This document shows, piece after piece, positions 21,181-31,983 of a stretch of 64,000 bases of DNA (its first letter is position 1; each line of letters starts with the position of its first letter). The stretch comes from Tupaia tana (Eukaryota; Chordata; Mammalia; Scandentia; Tupaiidae). The position numbers and the translations under genes were made by a program. The DNA lies in NCBI GenBank assembly GCA_026018925.1, contig JAKSZU010000016.1, positions 10,657,940 through 10,721,939 on the forward strand, read 5' to 3'. The notes under the pieces were generated by a model. That model was not told the DNA's origin. It made no database searches and saw only the letters and a program-made list of their open reading frames with translations.

Positions 21181-21256
21181 TGGGTCGTCTGAAAAGTCAT
21201 GCTGTATTTTTCTGTTTTTCTATGCAAAAATGCATCATGATTTTTCTGATGATTTA
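21181..21256. mobile_element. Palindromic mariner-like MITE, copy 2
   Basis: Left arm GGGTCGTCTGAAAAGTCATG and right arm CATCATGATTTTTCTGATGA pair around the same CTGTTTTTCTATG loop as copy 1. Confidence 0.75.
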
Positions 21257-21595
21257 TAATATAAATCTCTATCTTCTCTTGCTTCACATCTTTCATTTAC
21301 TTTTTTAGCACAGAAAACTACTTGCATATTTTTAATCATAGAATCCAATACATTGGACTAATGTACATTTCCAGTTACGAACAAATATTTGTTGCTTTTT
21401 TCCTTTTTTCCACACCATTTGACAAACTTTGAAAAAATGTTCATCATATGCAGTTGACTGTTACTGAAAAATACTTGTTTTGCAAAATATGAAACTTTGT
21501 TGAGCAACATTCACATTAAGCGAGGTGTAGAATTCCATGATGTGATCTACGGGTTCTTCATCTGCCATAATTAAATAACTTTGCTGGGTGTATGA
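21257..21595. other. AT-rich non-coding DNA
   Basis: No recognised repeat or gene. Confidence 0.35.
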
Positions 21596-22215
21596 CTTGA
21601 TCTGTTTTCTGCTGCTGTAGTAGAATACTGTACACTGGGTAACTTATAAGCAATGGAAGTTTATTCGACTCACAGTTCTGGAGGCTGGGAAGTCCAGGAG
21701 CGTGGCCCTGGCACCTGGGAAGGCCTTCTTACTGCATCCTAGCACGGCAAAGTGCATCATGTGGTGAGAGAGCACGTGGACAGAGAGATCGGGCCGACCT
21801 TTCCCCTTTTATCAGCAGGCCACGCAGGAGAAAATGAACTCTTCCCCAAGTAATGGCATTAATTGGCTCATGAGGTCAGAGCCTCCCCTCTTAAATGTCC
21901 CACCTCTTAATACCACCAAATGGCAATTATGTTTCAAAATGAGTTTTTTTTTGGGGGGGGGCGTTAGAGATTTTTTTGCTATAGGGCACATGTGCTCACT
22001 AGAGAGACAGAGAAATAGAAAGCTAGAAATCAACCCCAAGAAGGGATGGCCACACCATTCTCCTCTCAGGATCTTGGGCGTGCACGCACACACACCTGGT
22101 ACGAGTTTTAAACCGCCGGTTCCAGGACTTCAACCATGGCTGTTGTTGTGGGAGTCCAGCGATGTAGCCATGCTGGTCCCTCAAAATGAGTTTTGACAAG
22201 GACAGTCAAACCATA
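21596..22215 (-). mobile_element. MaLR (MLT1/MST-type) LTR, split
   Basis: 'ctgctgctgtagtagaatac', 'ctcacagttctggaggctgg', 'atggcattaattggctcatg' and 'taataccaccaaatggcaat' give the minus-strand LTR order. A type A SINE splits it at 21948. No viral gene. Confidence 0.7.
21948..22180 (-). mobile_element. tRNA-derived SINE, type A
   Basis: Target duplication TCAAAATGAGTTTT at 21934-21947 and 22181-22194. Body shortened around the palindrome; head partly eroded. Confidence 0.92.
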
Positions 22216-23110
22216 AAGACTGCCATGGTGGTGCCGGGAGTAGGGGCTTCGCTGTGTGATGACAGAGACCACTCGGGAAGGCTCTGTGCTCACACCCTGG
22301 GGCCACCTGAACACTCCAGGTGTGCTCGTGTGCACTCCCATGATGGCCGTCTGCAGGGCTGGGGCAGGGCCACAGCACAAAGTCACTGCAGTTCAGGTCG
22401 CGCTGTCTCCAGCACCCGGTGTCTTCCGGCGTGGCTGGGGAGACTCACGGAGGGCCGGGTCTGTGAGCAGAGGACCAGCTGAGAAGAGTGTTGTTAGTCC
22501 ACGGCGGGAGCCAGGAGAGCTGGGTGGGATCCCACCACGGCTGCACAGAGCCCCAAGCCATCGCTTTTATCGGGGAAGCAGGAGAACTAGCAGGAACGAC
22601 GGGCAGAACGAGACCACAGAGCAGGCGTACAGCTGCTCCAGAAGGGAGCTGCCAACGCCCAACGGCTCACCCCCGGCTCCCTGGCTCTGAGCACCGGCTG
22701 GCGAGGAAGGCTCTTGGGCAGAGAGCGCTCAGGAGCCAGGAGGTTGTCCAGGCAGGTGGGCCCTGGCCACCAGGAAGGAACGCTGACCCACTCCAGAAGC
22801 TGGGCACAGGCTGCCGACTCACTTCTGTCGGGATTACCTTGGGGTGACCTGGATTCCCTGGGGGGAGATTCAAGGAGCTAGAAAAGACCAAGGCAGAGGA
22901 GATGAAATGAGGCTGATAGGATCAGAGGGAACGTGTTGGGAAAAGATGGGAGAAAAGGCTGCCAGGAAGGTGAGCCCAGATGGTAGGCGAATTTAACGCC
23001 AGGCTGAACGGTTCAAACTGAATTTCACAAGTTACAGGAAGATAGAAAACCTTCGAGTAGGGAAGCGAGATATAGATACAAACACACAGACACATAAATC
23101 ATCCTTGAAC
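22216..23110. other. GC-rich single-copy DNA
   Basis: About 900 bp free of SINEs. Frames such as 22256-22690 (+) show no domain and I do not regard them as genes. Confidence 0.4.
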
Positions 23111-23119
23111 AGCTGGCAC

Positions 23120-23398
23120 GTGGAGGGGAGCAGGTGGTGTGGCGGCTAAGGTGCTGGGCTCCCACGTGGCCGAGTGAGGTTTGGATCTCGGACTTGGCGG
23201 CTTGAAAAAAATCACACAGGTGCGTGCGTGTGTGCACGCATTTGTGTGTCCAAAATCCCAGGAAGGGCGGAGGGAAGAGGAAGGATTGTAGTGGACCATT
23301 CCCCTGGGAGGTGATTTTTCACTTTCCCTCTCTCTGTTTCTCTCTGTCACTCCATGAGAGCACACACCCTGTAGCAAAAACCTTAAAAAAATAAAAAG
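23120..23398 (+). mobile_element. tRNA-derived SINE, A-like
   Basis: Head 'gagcaggtggtgtggcggct', a CpG-decayed B box, '(gt)n' body and 'ccctgtagcaaaaaccttaa' end. Confidence 0.82.
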
Positions 23399-23529
23399 GA
23401 GTGGTATTTGTCCTGGTCCTGTCTCTCCTCCCAACAATGAGCTATTCGGGGATTCCGGTGCCGTTCGTAGCAGGACTTTTTCCCCCCTGAGACTTTGGAT
23501 GATACTGCTTTTTCTTTTTTTTCCATCAG

Positions 23530-24650
23530 AACCTTATTTTATCTACCCACTGGCTTCTCCACAGCCTCCAACAGTCTTATGTCCAGAGAACACCTCTTCT
23601 ATTACGATTCCGCAGCTCCAGATCGAAGTTCCCAATATTTGTATCTCTAGTTCAGATTTGCACTGAGTTCCACACCTATGAGGCCAACATTTCTATCTGT
23701 GTCTCCCCCAGGAATCTCAAATTGGTCAGCTCCAAATTAGAGTCATCATCTTTCTTCCTAAATATTTATTTATTTGTTTTAGAGATTTTTTGCTATAGGG
23801 CATGTGTGTTCACCAGAGAGACAGAGAGAAGTGGGAAATCACCCCCCCCCCCCCCCCGCCAGGACAGATGGCCATGCCGCACACAACCCCTTCTCCTCCA
23901 TTCTCCTCTCTGGATTTTGGGTGCACACACACATGCCTGCATGACTTTCAAGCCACTGGGTCCAGGACTCCAACTGTGGTCAACCACGTTGGAGCCCAGA
24001 GCTTCAACCCCTAGGCCACCTGCTGGCCCCCTTCCTAAACCCGTAAGAGCTGCTCTTTTAGGCGTATCCTCTAGGTCGTGACTCCCTGCCAGTTCCATCT
24101 CACATGCACCCGTACTGCCCCAGCCTTTCCCTCCCCATTACCACTGACGTGTCTCAGGTCTCTTTCACTTCTTCCCTAGGTTGTTTCAAGGGTGTTTTAA
24201 GATCACACTATCTCCAGTTTCACCCCAAGCCACCTCCCACACTGCTGCCAAATACAAACAAGATCATGTGACTGCCATAGGTAAGATAGTATCCTTCATT
24301 ATTTAGAGTGCAATCCAGTCTCCATCATCAGCTACAATGCACGCTTTGTGATACGACCTGGGCCTTCGGGTCCACTGTCCTCTTCCTCCATAGATTCTCC
24401 GAAGTATCCATAGTTTCCTGACAGACCCGTCGTGCGGATTCATGGCCCATCCCTTCTCGTGCGCACACATCCCTTCTACAGAGAATCCCTTTCCTCTCTT
24501 CTTGCCTGGACCTAGTGCAAACATAACGTTCTCTTTGAGGCTTCTCTCACACACCCCTTCTCTGTTGCCAGATGTGCTAACAATTGTACCTGAATCAAAC
24601 ATAGCTTTTACTATTGCACGTAAATGACTGTGTTTCTATTATCTTTTGCA
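23530..24650 (+). mobile_element. LINE-2 fragment, split
   Basis: Successive LINE-2 3' landmarks are readable: 'ccaaattagagtcatcatct', 'acactgctgccaaatacaaa', 'caagatcatgtgactgccat', 'atacgacctgggccttcggg'. No intact reverse transcriptase frame. A SINE interrupts it at 23763. Confidence 0.75.
23763..24030 (-). mobile_element. tRNA-derived SINE, A-like
   Basis: The internal C-tract has grown to 16 C at 23842-23857. Target duplication CTTCCTAAA at 23754-23762 and 24031-24039. Confidence 0.9.
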
Positions 24651-24677
24651 CGTCTGCCTTCTATAGAAAAATATGAG

Positions 24678-24871
24678 TTTTTAAAAAAATTACTTTATTT
24701 AACTTTATTTATTATTATTAGTTTTACTTTGATTGGGAAAAGACACAGACACACACAGAGAGAGAGACAGAGAGAGAAAGTGAGAAAGCAAGCTGCCAGG
24801 TCCAAGACTCGAACCATGGTTAGTCATGTGGGAGTCCAGGTCTTTAACCACTACACCACCTGCTGGCCCCA
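24678..24871 (-). mobile_element. tRNA-derived SINE, type B
   Basis: 'ttttactttgattgggaaaa', GA stretch, 'caggtccaagactcgaacca', head ending 'accacctgctggcccc'. Confidence 0.86.
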
Positions 24872-25405
24872 GGGAAGGATGAATTCTTTAACAATAGAAA
24901 CCATGACTTATTTACCAGTAGTTTCTAGTCGCACTACCCTCCACAAAACCCACCAGTGAAACGGTGTCCAATGAATGGATTAAAATGTGAAGGTAAATTA
25001 CATTAAATATAAATATCAACTTACGTTAAGAGAGAGTGAGCTCATAGTATTCTTTGACAGATAAAATACTTAAAATTCAAATATCCAGAAGAAGTGGCAC
25101 TTTGAAACCTAGTCACAATTTTTAAAAAAAATACTAGTCTGCCAGGCTTTAATAATTAGGATCAGACACTTCTCAATGTTACCATTAAAGCCAGCAATTT
25201 GTAGAAAACACATTAGAAACACAGCAAATAATTTGGTATTCCAAATAATTATAGAGGCAGAAATGACTAAGATGACTAACCATTTGCTTTGACATGAAAG
25301 CTTTGACCTAGTAAAATAATAGTGCAGAATAATATGAAATACCTAAAGTCAATCAGAAAGGAAGAAACAAGATAATCAGTAATAGCAGTAATAATATCCG
25401 TTGCT
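24872..25405. other. AT-rich non-coding DNA
   Basis: About 530 bp, no recognisable repeat, no coding signal. Confidence 0.4.
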
Positions 25406-25409
25406 TTTA

Positions 25410-25850
25410 TGACTTGTCGTGTATCTGGCCTTGTGCTGGACTGTACATGTCTTAGCTCAGTCCCTCCTCCTGGCGATATCAGATATAAGTGTAATTATTT
25501 ATTCTATTTTACAGATGATGAACTTATGTCTTTGAAGGGTAATTAATTAATTATTCTATTTTATTGCCAAAGGGCACATGAACAAGAGAGCACGAGAAAT
25601 CACCTCCCAGTGGGGTCTGGTCACGCTGCAATCCTTTTTCTTCCATTTCTCCGACGCTTCCCATTTGGGGCACTTCTGGGCACATGCCTGGTTTGTTTTT
25701 CAAGCTGCTGGAGTTGGGATTTGAACCTCAGTTGGACAAAGCCTGTCGGGATCAATGCATTTCAGTCACTGAGGTCACATAGCCTGCTACGTAGCAGCCG
25801 GGCTCACAGTCTGACAAGGACGCCCAAGCTCATCATCTCTATGGCGCTCA
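25410..25850 (-). mobile_element. MIR relic, split
   Basis: 'ttattctattttacagatga' and 'ctgaggtcacatagcctgct' are the antisense MIR core on both sides of a type C SINE. Confidence 0.6.
25548..25770 (-). mobile_element. tRNA-derived SINE, type C
   Basis: 'ttgccaaagggcacatgaac', 'gggtctggtcacgctgcaat', 'gcacatgcctggtttgtttt', then 'gttgggatttgaacctcagt'. The outer head is eroded. Confidence 0.72.
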
Positions 25851-26100
25851 CACAGTCCCTCACTCATGTTGACCACACCTCTCCAGTCCCTGGGCAACGG
25901 GAGGCCAGGAACCGTGTCAGAACCAAACTCCTCATGCATTGTGGTAGTCTGATAAGACTGAATTTTGTGATCACACTCTTGGGACCATGAGAGCAACAGG
26001 TGGGATGGTGTTTTCCCTGAAAAGACTGTATGCATCCCTGTCAATCATCTACCACTAAATAGAGTTCAGGTCTATTTAGATGAATGGGTGGCAGGCAATA
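25851..26100. other. Single-copy non-coding DNA
   Basis: No repeat or gene recognised. Confidence 0.3.
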
Positions 26101-26103
26101 TGA

Positions 26104-26431
26104 GGGGGAGTCTTCAAAAATTCATGGAAAATCCGCATTCTGAAAAAGCTATGTACACATTCTAATTTTAGTTTTTGAACCCAAATTAACATGTGCTGGG
26201 TTAGTGTAATGGCTATGTCGCTGGACTCCCATGTAGCCGACCGCGGTTCGAGTCCCGGACCCGTTGGCTTAAACTCAAACTCACGCCAAGTACGTGTGCG
26301 CATGTGCCCAAGATCCCGAGAGGAGAATGGACGAAAAGGGATTGTGGCGTGGCCATCCCCCCTGGGGGGTGATTTCTCGCCTTCTATCTCTCTGTCTCTC
26401 TCTGTCTGTCTGGCAAGCACACATGCCCTAT

Positions 26432-26469
<38 letters not shown>

Positions 26470-26510
26470 CTTTAACTTTGTTTTTACATGAACTTTGGAG
26501 ATTCCCTGGT
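26104..26510. mobile_element. mariner-like element (HSMAR2-type ends), split
   Basis: Left end GGGGAGTCTTCAAAAATTCA and right end ACATGAACTTTGGAGATTCC are inverted partners. The unit without the SINE is about 135 bp, so a mini-element with no transposase. Confidence 0.6.
26197..26466 (+). mobile_element. tRNA-derived SINE, type A
   Basis: Head starts at 'gctgggttagtgtaatggct', so a few 5' bases are altered. B box GGTTCGAGTCC; a long A tail at 26435-26467. Confidence 0.92.
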
Positions 26511-27000
26511 AGATGGAGATAGAAGTAGATGTTTTTCCCTCTCTGGGGCTACGAAGTGGTTGGTTTTTGTCTCCCTATAAAGGACGTGATACAATGGCTT
26601 TGGTGGGACTTCGTAAGATGCCAGTGGCACGTAGGTTTAGACAAGGTCCCTGCCTGCTCAGAGAAGGGGCGAGAAGTGAGATTCATGCAGAGGATGCACT
26701 TCATTCTCAGGGTCATAGGCTCCTTGAGTAGTTACCCAAATCTGACCAAGATCTCAAGAAAAGCTATAGTCTAATCCGACTCGTTCTGTGAACAGTACGA
26801 AGGAATTAGGAACGAGCCTGCAAAAGCTTAGAGCAAAGCGGAAGCGCAAGGAACAGCCAGCTTCTCCCAGGCCAGCATGGAGCAGTGAGGGGAGAGAGCC
26901 AAGGAAGGCCCTGAGCTTAGCAGGCACGTCTCACGAGGGCTGATGGCAACCGAGCAGCCCTGCATCAAATGACAAAATTAAAAAAAAAAAAAAATTGAAC
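26511..27000. other. Single-copy DNA, donor of a templated insertion
   Basis: No gene. Bases 26658-26705 reappear inside the SINE at 28225-28273. Confidence 0.5.
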
Positions 27001-27005
27001 CCTTA

Positions 27006-27234
27006 TTACTTTTTTAAAGTTGCATTCATTTATTTCTTTCATGAGCAAGTGAGAGAACCCCCATCAGAGTCTCGGCACTGGGATCCACCCCCTGCCTCAG
27101 CCAGCCCAGATCACAGGCACGTGTGTGCTTGGTGTACACGGGGAAGTTCCAGACACAGCTCTCCTTCCCACGAGGGTCAACCTTGCAGAATGTTGTGTTT
27201 TCCTACGGCATCACCATCTGGCCCCAGGATTTCA
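27006..27234 (-). mobile_element. SINE, type D
   Basis: 'tttctttcatgagcaagtga', 'cccatcagagtctcggcact', head ending 'catcaccatctggcccc'. Confidence 0.62.
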
Positions 27235-27339
27235 TTATTTTTTAGGCTATACCTTGTTATTTAGACTGTTTATTTGCTTATTTCTTTACATAATTGTGAT
27301 TATGCCATTATGCAATCTTATCAGTTTTATGTATAGCAA

Positions 27340-27590
27340 GGAGTTGTATATGATGGTTAAGAGCACAGACTCCAGAACCAGGCTGCCTGGGCTCATATCT
27401 GCACACCCCCCATTCACTAGCTGGATGACAGTCTCTCTGTGCCTCAGCCTTAGCTGTAAAATGGTAATAACGACAATGGAGTTGGTGTGAGGGTTAAATG
27501 AGTTAACATATAGAAAGCCAGTGGCCTCTGGCATATAGTGATGATAATGTGTTGGGCATTTTACTAAGTTATTATAAACATATGTCAGAA
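27340..27590 (+). mobile_element. MIR, nearly full length
   Basis: 'atggttaagagcacagactc', 'aggctgcctgggctcatatc', 'tgtgcctcagccttagctgt', 'aaaatggtaataacgacaat' and 'gagggttaaatgagttaaca' follow the MIR order from tRNA-like head to tail. Confidence 0.9.
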
Positions 27591-27956
27591 ATGATGAAGA
27601 TTTTCATCCAAAGTGGAAAGTAAGGAAATTCATGAAGAAGGACAGTGGCACTGACATTTATAGGAAAGCAGGGAGAATGATTTGGGAGACGGCAAGGAAT
27701 ATATGCAGGGTGAAATGTACCAAGTTGAAGTTACAGGCAAAGAGAACAGGGGAGATATCCTGGAGGTTTGGAGGCTCAGAGGCTCAATAGACAAGCTCGG
27801 CAGAGAAGGAATAACCAACCATGTGTTAGGGGACACAGGGGGCATCTGCTCAGATGCAGCAGTTAGTATCCTAAGGAAGAATGAGATAACTAAAGGAAAG
27901 AAAAGTGCCGACCTCAAGACTTTGGAGAACACTCACATGTAAATGATGTCAGGAGA
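27591..27956. other. Single-copy non-coding DNA
   Basis: No SINE; frames on both strands without domains. Confidence 0.35.
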
Positions 27957-28460
27957 GGCCAGCCCTTTAGCCTAGTGGTTAAGGGAGTTGGATCCCATGT
28001 GGCTGACTGTGTTTTGAATCCTGGCCCCAGTGGCTTGAAAAACACATTGAGTGCATGCAAATACACATGCACGTGTATGTCTGTGTGCATGCATGTCCAA
28101 AATCCCTACAAGCTGGAGAAATAGGGGCCGGCAGGTGGCGTGGTGGTTAAGGGCACTGGTTTGAGTCCCAGACCTGGAGGCTTGCTTTCTCATTTTCTCT
28201 CTCTCTCTTGCTCTGTCTCTCTGGTCAGAGAGAGGGGTGAGAAGTGAGATTCATGCAGAGGATGCACTTCATTAAAATAAATAAATGAATAAATAAAGTT
28301 AAATAAAATAATTCTAAAAAAAAAGTAAAATAAAAATGATGGGGAAATAGAGAAGTGATTGCACTGTGACCATGGTTCACTGTGGGGTGCTTTCTCCTTC
28401 TCCTTCTCTCTCCATTTCTCTATTGCACTCTGGCAAGTTCGTACACCCTCTGGCAATCAA
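27957..28460 (+). mobile_element. tRNA-derived SINE, type C, split by type B
   Basis: Head GGCCAGCCCTTTAGCCTAGT to 28124; resumes at 28340 with 'gagaagtgattgcactgtga' and ends 'ccctctggcaatcaaaa'. Confidence 0.88.
28125..28339 (+). mobile_element. tRNA-derived SINE, type B, with foreign insert
   Basis: Inserted in the type C copy with target duplication TGGAGAAATAG / TGGGGAAATAG (28114, 28340). The normal 'ctggtcaaattaaaat' junction is split by about 45 bp copied from 26.66 kb. Confidence 0.9.
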
Positions 28461-28529
28461 AAAAATGTATATATGCATATACGCACATACACACACACAC
28501 ACACACAAGCCTTAAAAATGTCCTTAATC

Positions 28530-28794
28530 CCTTGGGAACCAGCAGTTAGCGAAATGGCTATGTCGCTGAACTCCCACGTAGTCGACCGCGGTTCGCATCC
28601 CAGACCCAGTGGCTTAAAACTCACGCCGGGCACGTGGGCATGCGTACCCAAGATCCCAAGAGGAGAATGGAGGAGAAGGGATTGCGGCGTGACCATCCCT
28701 CCTGGGGGGGGGGTGATTTCTCGCTTTCTGTCTCTATGTCTCTCTCTGTCTGGCGAGCGCACGCGCCCTATAGCAAAAACCTCTCAAAAAAAAA
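28530..28794 (+). mobile_element. tRNA-derived SINE, type A
   Basis: Near-consensus, B-box variant GGTTCGCATCC. Target duplication AAAATGTCCTTAATC / AAAATGCCCTTAATC (28515-28529, 28795-28809). Confidence 0.95.
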
Positions 28795-28809
28795 AAAATG
28801 CCCTTAATC

Positions 28810-29238
28810 TCTATATCTACCTGATAGGCTTGTTATGAGGAGTCAATGTATTACCATGCCTACGTGTAGCTATTTTTATTCTAGATAATTAGATCAAGGT
28901 GTGACAGATAATCTGGGTAAAACCCAGTGACAGAGGCAGAAGAAAACCCATCTAGCAGTTGTTGACAGCAATCCAGGCAGCTGACACTCTGTGCCAGGGA
29001 GGCTCAGTGCCTGCCTTATTTTTCTTCATTTACCTTATCACCACCAGATGATGTATTTATGTACATAAGCAGTATATCATATGTATTTATGCATTGTGTG
29101 GATATAGTGTGTATTACATATGTGCGTGATACGGTCCTAAGTATCAGCTTTCTACCACAAAAATATTATCAGAGGATAGAAATTCTAGTCTTTTTTGCTC
29201 ATGACTGTCACACTAATTTAAAAAATAAGTAACTAATT
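28810..29238. other. Single-copy non-coding DNA
   Basis: AT-rich, no repeat or gene recognised. Confidence 0.35.
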
Positions 29239-29256
29239 AGAAATGCATCAATTATA

Positions 29257-30058
29257 GGGGCCAGAAGATGGTATAGCGGTTCCATCGTAGTTGACCATGG
29301 TTTCAATCCCAGACCCAGTGGCTTAAAACTCACGCTTTCCAGCCTCAGCCCTGGCCCCTGTGGCCACTACGGTGTTGATGCTCAAGAAGAACTGGGGCCA
29401 TTTATGAACTCCGTTTTAAAAAGGGAGCGATGGTGACCAAAAAGGACATCCGTACGTCCAGGCACCCGGAGCTGGCTGACAAAAATGTGCTCAACCTTCA
29501 CGTCATGAAGGCCACTCAGTCTCTGAAGTCTGGAGGCTACATGAAGGAGCAGTTTTCCTGGAGACATTTCTACTGGCACCTTACCAGTGAGGGGATCCAG
29601 AATCTCCACGATTACCTCCACCTGCCCCCCGAGATCGTGCCTGCCACCCTGCACCGAAATCATCCTGAGGCTGGCAGGCCCAGACCCAGAGGTCTGCAGG
29701 GTGAGCAAGGTGGAGCTGACAGGGACACCTACAGACCATGCCGTGCCCCCTGGTGTGGACAAGAAGCTGAGGCTGGGGCCGGTCAGCAACCGCATTTCGG
29801 TTCAGAGGCAGGTTAGTCGTGGACGTAGGCAGCCACCTCAGTAAAGCTGGAGGAGATTATTTTGTGTTGAATAAACTTGTAGCCAGAAAAACCTGAACAA
29901 ACAAAAAAACTCATGCCAGGCGCATGTGTGTGGGGTCCCAAGACCGTGAGAGGAGAATGGAAGAGAAGGAATTGTGGAGTGCCCATTCCCTCAGTGGGGC
30001 GATTTCTTGCTTTGTCTCTCTGATGAGCTCACGTGCCCCATAGCAAAAATCTCTCTCT
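29257..30058 (+). mobile_element. tRNA-derived SINE, A-like, split by the RPS10 pseudogene
   Basis: Head and tRNA-like part 29257-29335; body and tail 29906-30058. The outer target duplication is AAATGCATCAATTATAG (29240-29256), matched by AAGTGCATTAGTTATATAG far downstream at 30531-30549, after two further SINEs. Confidence 0.88.
29336..29905 (+). pseudogene. RPS10: Processed pseudogene of ribosomal protein S10
   Basis: RPS10 is a small-subunit ribosomal protein (eS10). The copy is intronless. It has a short 5' UTR, a region equivalent to the coding sequence at 29372-29844, and a 3' UTR with AATAAA at 29870-29875. Readable blocks include [36 protein letters not shown] and [13 protein letters not shown], strongly RPS10. 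Defects: the first ATG is GTG (29372), a 2-base loss near 29395 shifts the frame, about six codons are missing near 29700, and a 1-base loss near 29792 leads to a stop at 29814. The copy is flanked by AAAACTCACGC (29325-29335) and AAAACTCATGC (29906-29916), with the LINE-1 endonuclease-type context TTAAAA. Non-functional. Confidence 0.95.
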
Positions 30059-30074
30059 AAAAAAAGTGCATCGG

Positions 30075-30342
30075 GGGACCAGCAGTTAGCGTAATGGCTA
30101 TGTCGCTGAACTCCCACGTAGTCGACCGCGGTTCGTGTCCTGGACCCGGTGGTTTACAACTCACGCCGGGCGCATGTGCGTGTGTGCCCAAGATCCCGAG
30201 AGGAGAATGGAGGAGAAGGGATTGCGGCGTGGCCATCCCCCTTGGCGGGTGATTTCTCGCTTTCTGTCTCTCTGTCTCTCTCTATCTGTCTGGCAAGTGC
30301 ACGTGCCCTATAGCAAAAACCTCTCCAAAAAAAAAAAAAAAA
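30075..30342 (+). mobile_element. tRNA-derived SINE, type A
   Basis: Young copy inserted in the right target duplication of the preceding SINE: AAAAGTGCATCGG (30062-30074) and again at 30343. B box reads GGTTCGTGTCC. Confidence 0.94.
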
Positions 30343-30354
30343 AAAAGTGCATCG

Positions 30355-30530
30355 GGCCAGCAGGTGGTGTGGTGGTTAAGGCACTGGACACTCCCACATG
30401 GCTGACCAGTTTGAGTCCTGGACCTAGTGGCCTGCTTTCTTACTTTCCTTCTCTCTGTGTGTCTATCTTTCTCTGGTCAAATGAAAATAAGTGAATGAAT
30501 AAGCAAAATTAAATAAATCTTTTTTTAAAA
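30355..30530 (+). mobile_element. tRNA-derived SINE, type B
   Basis: Head GGCCAGCAGGTGGTGTGGTG directly behind AAAAGTGCATCG; AAAAGTGCAT follows its tail at 30529. Third SINE of the stack. Confidence 0.9.
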
Positions 30531-30550
30531 AAGTGCATTAGTTATATAGG

Positions 30551-31310
30551 GAAGTTTGTTCAGAATTCAGCCTGAGTTCCACAGAGACAAGGAGCTGGCG
30601 TTGAGGTTGGTGTGGAGGGCGCAGGGTGGGGATGCAGGAAGGGCTGTGGCCGCGCTGGGGGTCTGTCCTGGAGAAGCGGGCGAAGGAGGGGGGAAGCCGA
30701 GGGCAGGAGTTCAGGCTGCAGAGATGTGAGCCAGGCTTGCTGGAATGTTCCTGGGAGGAGTTAGTGGGCCTGGGGCCAGGCAAATGCATTTCTGTTTGGT
30801 CTTCTCCAGTTCTGAATCTCTTCTGTGTGAATATTTTCAAAATTACATTTGTCTAATTTAAACACTAGATTAAATTGTTTATAATGACCTCTTCTTTAAT
30901 TTAGTTCATGGTTTTTCTTAATGATTTCTCTTTCATTTGTGTTATTTTTCAATTAAAATTTCAGGGATTAGTCTATTTTGGTGGAAACATTTCCCTAGTA
31001 AAAGGATCCCATTCGAATGTATTTGCTAATTTAAATGATGTCCTAGTTTTTAATTGGCTTGTTCATATAGCATGTTAGTTTCTTCTTTCTGCTATCTTCA
31101 CAATTGTCTTCTTTTCTTTTCTTCTTGTCAAGAATCTTGAGTTGAGTGTTGAATAATTTAACAAACAAAATAACGGCGTGGTTCCTAAGCCTGGCCTTTG
31201 TTGATGGTCTCCCCAGAGCCTTGAGGGTGAGGCTGGGGTGGGAAGGGGAACGAGGAAAGAGGGCAGGCCTTCCTCCTGCTAGTTGATGTCCCAGTTGCCT
31301 GAATTTTAAA
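30551..31310. other. Non-coding DNA without SINEs
   Basis: About 760 bp, AT-rich from 30830 to 31160. No gene or named repeat. Confidence 0.4.
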
Positions 31311-31499
31311 AGTTCACCGTGTCAAATCCTAAACTACAAGGATTTCCTTCCCAAGCCTCAATCTCCTTGGAATAATCCTTGCTGTAATTGTAAATACAGC
31401 CTCCTTTCATTTTCTCGTCCGGCTTTCCATAACCTCTCAGGAGGGCCCAGGCAGTTCTCCTAGCCATGTGTTGCGGGGAGAATTGTTTACAGTGGTGGG

Positions 31500-31625
31500 A
31501 AGTAGAGACCCCAGACGTCTGGGACTCTGGCCTCACCTCCCAGTTCCTCGACCTCTCAGCCCAGTGAGCTCCCTCAGGTTGTTCGGCCCAGCCTGTTTCC
31601 CCACTTACCAGATGAAGGAGCACCT
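31500..31625 (+). mobile_element. Possible MIR fragment
   Basis: 'cccagttcctcgacctctca' to 'cctgtttccccacttacc' loosely follows the MIR core. Weak. Confidence 0.3.
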
Positions 31626-31639
31626 GTCTCCATGAACAG

Positions 31640-31865
31640 CTGTGGGCCAGCTCCATGATGTGGAGGTCCGGTGCCGCTCCAGAGGAGCCAGATCCTAGAG
31701 GTGGCCTCGGTTCGATTTCCTGAACTGGCTGGCCTGAAACACACCGGGTGTAGGCATGTATGTCAATGACCCCCTGGGCTAGAGGACTGGAGGAGGGGGA
31801 CAGGCAAGAGCAGACCCTATCCTTCTCTCCTCTCTTGTTCTCATTCACACATAGGCGCTATTACA
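31640..31865 (+). mobile_element. Old tRNA-derived SINE (type C or D)
   Basis: B-box-like GGTTCGATTTCC, 'gcctgaaacacaccgggtgt', then a CT stretch and 'gctattacaagaaaaac'. Family uncertain. Confidence 0.45.
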
Positions 31866-31983
31866 AGAAAAACATTTTTTTTTTAAACAAAGAATAGTTG
31901 TGAGCATTAAAGGAGACAATGCCTGTCAGAGACTTACCAGGGAAGGAACATTAGCTAATCTAGTGTGTTGTGCTGTTAAAAAA

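Noticed and set aside
22256-22847. Two overlapping plus-strand frames of 144 and 119 codons in GC-rich DNA
   Set aside because: Composition favours long frames; no domain or conserved motif seen.
29430-29816. RPS10 as an active gene
   Set aside because: First codon changed, two frameshifts, missing codons, no introns, target duplications on both sides: a processed pseudogene.
31306-31848. 180-codon minus-strand frame
   Set aside because: Runs across an old SINE and a possible MIR; no protein similarity recognised.
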